This document shows, one piece after another, positions 6,293 through 9,459 of a DNA stretch of 9,459 nt (positions are counted from its first letter, which is position 1; each line of letters starts with the position of its first letter). The translations under genes were made by a program, and so were the position numbers. The stretch lies in NCBI GenBank assembly GCA_028707015.1, contig JAQTVP010000055.1, positions 1-9,459 on the forward strand. The letters run 5' to 3'. The stretch comes from Dehalococcoidales bacterium. GTDB taxonomy: Bacteria; Chloroflexota; Dehalococcoidia; Dehalococcoidales; JAQTVP01. The notes under the pieces were generated by a model. That model made no database searches. It was not told the origin of the DNA and saw nothing but the letters and a program-made list of their open reading frames with translations.

Positions 6293-6301
6293 TGCTATAG
6301 T
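6293..6301 (+). promoter_or_regulatory. Candidate extended -10 promoter of the membrane gene at 6317
   Basis: TGC-TATAGT fits the extended -10 pattern with one mismatch and mirrors the TGC-TATAAT of the divergent CMD gene about 80 bases away. The start of transcription would be at about 6308, only 9 bases before the ATG, or exactly at an in-frame GTG. Confidence 0.35.
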
Positions 6302-6316
6302 TTCAGCGTGATAAAT

Positions 6317-6652
6317 ATGAAAAAGACACGCAAACCAATAATCGGAGGAATTCTGGCTATTTTTTCGGGAGCTCTTGGTTTATTAGGGATAATTAATTAT
6401 GCTGTCGGTTTGAGCGATATAAGCGGCCTTAGCAAAGGAGATATGCCTCCGTTCGTACCAAGCATCATTTTCGAAATGCCTGTTCCCTCGATTATTATTG
6501 CTGTACTGGCTCTGGTTGGCGGAGTATTTGCAATTACCAGAAAGAGATGGCGATGGGCACTCACTGGTGCAATTTCAGCTACCTTATCACTCATTCTTTT
6601 AGGTATTCCAGCTCTTATAATGATAGCTATATCCAAAGATGAGTTTAAGTAG
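6317..6652 (+). CDS. Small membrane protein, three helices, unknown function (DUF4064-like)
   Basis: From the ATG at 6317 the protein is 111 residues. A basic start MKKTRKP runs into helix 1 (about 8-31), then a loop rich in G, D, S and P (32-56), helix 2 (57-73), ITRKRWRWAL, helix 3 (about 80-105) and the tail SKDEFK. The KKTRKPxIxGIL...GALGLLG opening and the SKxEF ending resemble small DUF4064-like membrane proteins found in several copies in anaerobic Chloroflexota genomes (recalled, not searched). The function is unknown. An in-frame GTG at 6308 would add M-I-N. Neither start has a ribosome site, and the ATG is preferred because Met-Lys-Lys is the usual beginning. With the promoter guess above, the message would be leaderless or nearly so. 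Confidence 0.75.
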   Translation: MKKTRKPIIGGILAIFSGALGLLGIINYAVGLSDISGLSKGDMPPFVPSIIFEMPVPSIIIAVLALVGGVFAITRKRWRWALTGAISATLSLILLGIPALIMIAISKDEFK

Positions 6653-6726
6653 TGCTATTATGGTAACCTGCTACTAAGCAGAGTATCCAAGTATATCTTA
6701 TCACTCCAAATGGACATACCGGATTA

Positions 6727-6748
6727 CCTCTATTAGGCTTATAAGAGG
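6727..6748 (+). promoter_or_regulatory. Possible hairpin covering the ribosome site of the 6753 gene
   Basis: CCTCT (6727-6731) is complementary to AGAGG (6744-6748), which is the core of the ribosome site for the ATG at 6753. Pairing would hide the site in a small stem, with up to two extra pairs past a one-base bulge. The stem is short and may be chance. Confidence 0.25.
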
Positions 6749-6752
6749 AAAA

Positions 6753-6962
6753 ATGGGAAAAAGAAAATATGTTTTCATTCTATTAGGTATTGTAATGATT
6801 ACTGTCTCGTTATTTATCTTTTTTAGTGAGGTAATAAATATGAGAGTTTTTTTAATTCCGGTGACGAATAATCTGGTACAAAATATCGTTGGAGCACTAA
6901 TGCTTCTAACAGGACTAATATTAACAATTTTCGGCATCCGCAGTAAACTTACCAGTAACTGA
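6753..6962 (+). CDS. Two-helix small membrane protein, unknown function
   Basis: A 69-residue protein with a basic start (MGKRKY), helix 1 at about 6-24, a loop FSEVINMRVFLIPVTNN, helix 2 at about 42-62 with GALMLLTGLILTIFGI, and a short basic tail. The ribosome site is AAGAGGA ending 3 bases before the ATG. It follows the membrane gene at 6317 by 100 bases on the same strand and may share its transcript. A reverse-strand reading over the same bases is less likely, because this strand has the ribosome site and the positive-inside helix pattern. No family is recognised. Confidence 0.6.
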   Translation: MGKRKYVFILLGIVMITVSLFIFFSEVINMRVFLIPVTNNLVQNIVGALMLLTGLILTIFGIRSKLTSN

Positions 6963-7133
6963 AGCAGATAATGATAATTTAAGCTAACTTAGCTATTATA
7001 GGACAAAAGCAACATACATAAAACAGCTTTCAAGAATATATATTCAAACATATTTCGTCAAGAGGAGAAAATAAATACTATTTTACCTAGATTTATGGTT
7101 TCTCTTTAGCTTTTTGGAATTTTAAATATACAG

Positions 7134-7583
7134 CTATTCATCCCCCCATTTATACTTTTTCTTCTTATTTGTTAATTTATTTAATCCACAATTAAAACAT
7201 ATTCCATTATGACAGCATATCTCCGCCCCGCAATTAGGACATTTCCACTTATCTGCTTCCTGTTCGAGAAAATACATTATGCCTTTCTCTTTAATAAATT
7301 CAAGATTTGCAATCATGCTCATCCTGAAACTACTACCATATTTTTTATCAATACGCTGGAGACTTAAGCATGGAAAATTATCACACTGATAACAGTATTG
7401 CACCTTACCCTGTAAGAGCAAATCACACTTCTTCTTAAGGAATGCACATTTTTTATCCCTTGGTCTGCAACCAATACAATAGGGCATCCCTATTCCATTA
7501 CTTTTAATATCATATTTAAATGCAAGGTAACTAGAACATATACCACAATTCATGCCACATGGAGTAATTAATTCTTCTCTCAT
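7134..7583 (-). CDS. DUF3795 cysteine-rich protein with C-terminal zinc ribbon
   Basis: A 149-residue soluble protein with 16 cysteines. The N-terminal two thirds match DUF3795: P8-C-G-M-N-C13-x2-C16, then Y35-C-I-G-C39-R, C46, C53, and C64-x2-C67-DNFPC72, all expected positions of that family. DUF3795 proteins are widespread in anaerobes and presumed to bind zinc or an iron-sulfur cluster, but none I know has an assigned reaction. After a helical stretch (about 77-112) comes an added zinc ribbon W113-K-C115-x2-C118 ... C129-x2-C132-G, with C123 and C124 between. This may bind nucleic acid or protein. The protein ends in a Lys-rich tail (NKKKKYKWGDE). The ribosome site is AAGGAAA about 6 bases before the ATG. 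The gene stands alone. Confidence 0.85.
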   Translation of the reverse strand: MREELITPCGMNCGICSSYLAFKYDIKSNGIGMPYCIGCRPRDKKCAFLKKKCDLLLQGKVQYCYQCDNFPCLSLQRIDKKYGSSFRMSMIANLEFIKEKGIMYFLEQEADKWKCPNCGAEICCHNGICFNCGLNKLTNKKKKYKWGDE

Positions 7584-7780
7584 TTATATTTTCCTTATTA
7601 CCTCTGCTATAATTCCTTGTTTATTTATTTTATCGCAATTACATTTGAATATCTCTCTTATTACCTATAATTACAATAACTTAAATAACTCTACGGTGTA
7701 ATTATCTACATATTCCACTCTAAAACCAGATTTCTATTATGTTATTTATGTTATTTGAGTTTTTGAAACCATATTTTAAA

Positions 7781-7798
7781 TATTTTTATATAAAAATA
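7781..7798. repeat. 18-base perfect palindrome upstream of the ABM promoter
   Basis: TATTTTTATATAAAAATA is its own reverse complement over all 18 bases and ends 10 bases before the -35 box of the ABM gene. It has the size of a dimeric regulator's operator. It is made only of A and T in an AT-rich spacer, so chance cannot be excluded. Confidence 0.4.
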
Positions 7799-7808
7799 CC
7801 TTAGAAAC

Positions 7809-7837
7809 TTGCCAAACTAGAAACCAGATAATAGAAT
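7809..7837 (+). promoter_or_regulatory. Sigma70-type promoter of the ABM gene
   Basis: TTGCCA (5 of 6) and TAGAAT (5 of 6) with a spacer of exactly 17 bases make this the best promoter in the window. Transcription would begin near 7844, giving a leader of about 59 bases before the GTG start. Confidence 0.6.
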
Positions 7838-7902
7838 AAAGTTGCACGGGAAATAATTCAGAAAAGAAGGTAGATTCAAAATATGAAGGGGGTAAAGTAA
7901 CA

Positions 7903-8187
7903 GTGATTGTTATTTGTGCACTAATAACTACGGTTGAAGGTAAGGGAGATGAATATCAAGAAAAATTCCAAGGTCTGGCGGCTAAGGTTCGTAAAGACCC
8001 AGGAGCGATAACTTATGCTCTTCATCGTAAGCTGGATAACCCAGACCAGTTTTTTGTTTTTGAACAATATGAAAATGAAGAGGCTATAAAATATCATGCC
8101 GCAACAGAACATTTCCAGGCATATCGCCAAGAAACGGCCGGTTTGGTAAAAGATCGTCTAATTGGACGTTACAGTGAAGTTATCTAA
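7903..8187 (+). CDS. Antibiotic biosynthesis monooxygenase (ABM) domain protein, YgiN-like
   Basis: A 94-residue single-domain protein of the dimeric alpha-beta barrel fold. The opening strand MIVICALITTVEGKGDEYQEKFQGLAAKVRKDPGAITYALHR is the usual ABM pattern, with strand, long helix, and 'ePGal.Y.l..' strand. It is followed by DNPDQFFVFEQYENEEAIKYHAATEHFQAY, in which the W/F-E-x-Y..EEA..H....HF motif is typical. Relatives include quinol monooxygenase YgiN and many uncharacterised proteins, most acting without a cofactor on quinols or aromatic substrates as homodimers. The reaction here cannot be told. The start is a GTG with AGGGGGT about 9 bases upstream; the ATG at 7883 is out of frame. 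It appears monocistronic. A 7-base inverted repeat (8198-8204 and 8232-8238) follows the stop but lacks a T tract. Confidence 0.88.
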   Translation: MIVICALITTVEGKGDEYQEKFQGLAAKVRKDPGAITYALHRKLDNPDQFFVFEQYENEEAIKYHAATEHFQAYRQETAGLVKDRLIGRYSEVI

Positions 8188-8418
8188 AATTTCTAACTAT
8201 ATTGATAAAATTTAGCTAGCAGACTTTTTGCCAATATAAATAATAAAGTGATAGCATTAAGTACAAAACGCATCTAATTATCATATATAAATTTACTAGA
8301 CAAATAGTATCAATGCTATTCGCATTCGATTCTTGATGCTCAGTTAGAATTAGTTCCCTGTACCTTCCAGAATTTCGAGTTATTCCTCTTTAGCCACAAC
8401 ATAAAATATTACTAATCA

Positions 8419-9459
8419 TCAGTGGCTTCGAAACCATATGGAGATAGCCAGCATGACACTAAGCACAATAGCAATTATATAGCCGATGAACCCGAGTAAA
8501 GGAATATTAGCCACAAAAGGAGCTACCTTAGACATTACAATCACCGATGATGATATCAGTAATGCCGCGATAATAATAGTGAGTGACAGGTGATTAACAA
8601 CTCGTTCCATTGTCCTTATTATCAGCTCCAGCCCCACGTGTTCAAACTCAATCTTGAGCCGGCCTTTTCGGAACTGACGCTGAATAACGCCGGCATCGTA
8701 AGGCAGGTCTCTTACCAAGTCCAGGACATCATTTAGCCAGTAATAGAGTTCGTACGGCTGATGGAGGAGATTCAGCTTTTGAGTAAGGACTTTCCGGGCA
8801 TAAGGTTTACCGAGGTCCATCAAGTTGAAGTCAGCATTAAGCAAGCGGGCAATTTCCTCTTGAATCGCAATACTCTTGGTAACCCAAACTAGCTGAGGGC
8901 GAAGTCTGGCGCCGTGTGCTATAATAGCCCGCATCATAGCAAAGAGCATTCCCGCAAGGCGGAGTTCACGCACAGGAATATCACCATATTCTTTGATAAT
9001 AGCGGACATAGATGGTTCCAGTTCCTCGGCTGGGATTACATCTTCAGACTCCATCAGCTCATTTAGCGCCCGCGCGACTCGTTTTTCATCACTAACTGTA
9101 ATAAAGTAGATCAGCTTTGCCAATCTTTCACGGTCGCGCAGAGATAGTATTGCCATCATACCGAAATCTACCAAGCCAATGACATTTCCTGGCAGTACAA
9201 AGATATTACCGGGGTGTGGATCAGCATGGAAAAAACCATGCTGGAAAGTTGCTTTGAACCCTAGAATGGCACCACGTCTGGCAATTAACCGCAGGTTATA
9301 ACCCTCATCAATGAGTCTTTTTTTTTCTGATAGATTGATGCCGTCCAGATATCCCATGGTAACGATACGCTTTGTGCACAACTCCGGATAGACCTTAGGT
9401 ATATGAATCGTCTCATCTCGGGCAAAATTATGTGCAAAACGCCCCATGTTACTAGCTTC
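8419..9459 (-). CDS. ABC1/AarF/UbiB family atypical kinase, C-terminal part (cut by right window edge)
   Basis: The minus strand is open from the edge: bases 9459-9448 read E-A-S-N before the first Met (9447), matching the conserved 'EAxNxxxFxxNF' of UbiB proteins. The real start is therefore outside the window. In-window residues number 346. Kinase-like motifs (counted from that Met): IPKVYPELCTKRIVTM (16-31); H74-A-D76-P-H-P-G-N81, the catalytic loop; and D94-F-G, the metal-binding motif. The N-terminal KxGQ motif lies beyond the edge. A long helical region follows, then two C-terminal membrane helices (about 290-311 and 318-338). The family binds ATP and supports quinone or lipid metabolism in bacteria, mitochondria and plastids; in anaerobes its role is less clear. 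The usual TME of the 'TMEYxDG' stretch is T-M-G here (G32). No other quinone gene is in view. Confidence 0.92.
   Translation of the reverse strand, partial: EASNMGRFAHNFARDETIHIPKVYPELCTKRIVTMGYLDGINLSEKKRLIDEGYNLRLIARRGAILGFKATFQHGFFHADPHPGNIFVLPGNVIGLVDFGMMAILSLRDRERLAKLIYFITVSDEKRVARALNELMESEDVIPAEELEPSMSAIIKEYGDIPVRELRLAGMLFAMMRAIIAHGARLRPQLVWVTKSIAIQEEIARLLNADFNLMDLGKPYARKVLTQKLNLLHQPYELYYWLNDVLDLVRDLPYDAGVIQRQFRKGRLKIEFEHVGLELIIRTMERVVNHLSLTIIIAALLISSSVIVMSKVAPFVANIPLLGFIGYIIAIVLSVMLAISIWFRSH

Larger units (their letters stand above)
7584..7902. other. Very AT-rich intergenic region between DUF3795 and ABM genes
   Basis: A spacer of 319 bases with no gene that I can support. It holds an 18-base perfect palindrome (7781-7798), a good promoter for the ABM gene (7809-7837) and a two-copy 9-base direct repeat ATGTTATTT (7739-7756). 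AAACCAGAT occurs twice (7723-7731 and 7821-7829), followed first by TTCTATTAT and the second time overlapping its reverse complement. Confidence 0.5.

Noticed and set aside
6668..6681. CTGCT-ACTA-AGCAG hairpin after the membrane gene at 6317
   Set aside because: A 5-base stem with no T tract; too weak to call a terminator.
6701..6937. Minus-strand open frame of 78 codons opposite the small membrane gene
   Set aside because: It lacks a ribosome site and a sensible N-terminus, while the plus-strand reading has AAGAGGA at correct spacing and two clean helices.
7739..7756. Tandem ATGTTATTT repeat
   Set aside because: Only two 9-base copies of low complexity in an AT-rich spacer; no sign of an array or origin iterons.
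8198..8238. TATATTG and CAATATA as a terminator of the ABM gene
   Set aside because: The stem is AT-rich, the loop is 27 bases and no T tract follows.
9445..9447. ATG as the start of the UbiB-like protein
   Set aside because: The frame stays open to the window edge and the codons before it (E-A-S-N) match conserved family residues, so this Met is internal.

Overview
The window is an AT-rich stretch of bacterial chromosome holding short, mostly unlinked genes on both strands. Intergenic gaps are long (about 55 to 320 bases) and nearly every gene seems to have its own promoter, so this does not look like one operon. There are no RNA genes, CRISPR arrays, insertion sequences or phage genes that I can see. 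The organism is most likely an uncultured anaerobe. From memory of protein families (not a search), a CxCxxC-headed membrane protein, small DUF4064-like membrane proteins and an SDR of this type resemble Dehalococcoidia (Chloroflexota) genomes. That placement is tentative.

Layout, left to right. (1) 1-205, minus: N-terminus of a major facilitator superfamily transporter, cut by the left edge. (2) 441-1301, minus: an SDR oxidoreductase with an unusual Ser/Gly-rich insertion after the NAG motif. (3) 1589-2482, plus: a CDF zinc/cation efflux protein. (4) 2539-3036, minus: a YprB-like DEDD ribonuclease H-like exonuclease, convergent with the CDF gene. (5) 3273-3641, plus: a small VOC/glyoxalase-fold protein. 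(6) 3760-4167, plus: a four-helix membrane protein. (7) 4287-5730, plus: one gene broken by a single-base frameshift. Its first part carries a Cys cluster and membrane helices, and its second part is a transglutaminase-like Cys/His/Asp domain. (8) 5812-6117, minus: a cysteine-free carboxymuconolactone decarboxylase-family protein. (9) 6317-6652 and 6753-6962, plus: two small membrane proteins. (10) 7134-7583, minus: a Cys-rich DUF3795 protein with an extra C-terminal zinc ribbon. (11) 7903-8187, plus: an antibiotic-biosynthesis-monooxygenase-like (YgiN-type) protein. (12) 8419-9459, minus: the C-terminal two thirds of an ABC1/UbiB kinase-like protein, running off the right edge.

What the genes might share: three are small stand-alone enzymes of redox or aromatic-type chemistry (VOC, CMD, ABM), accompanied by an SDR and a UbiB-like protein. 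Each of the three small enzymes has an AT-rich inverted repeat at or near its promoter. The repeats differ in sequence and no regulator is encoded here, so joint control is only a possibility. The item most worth following is the frameshifted membrane-anchored transglutaminase-like protein at 4287-5730.
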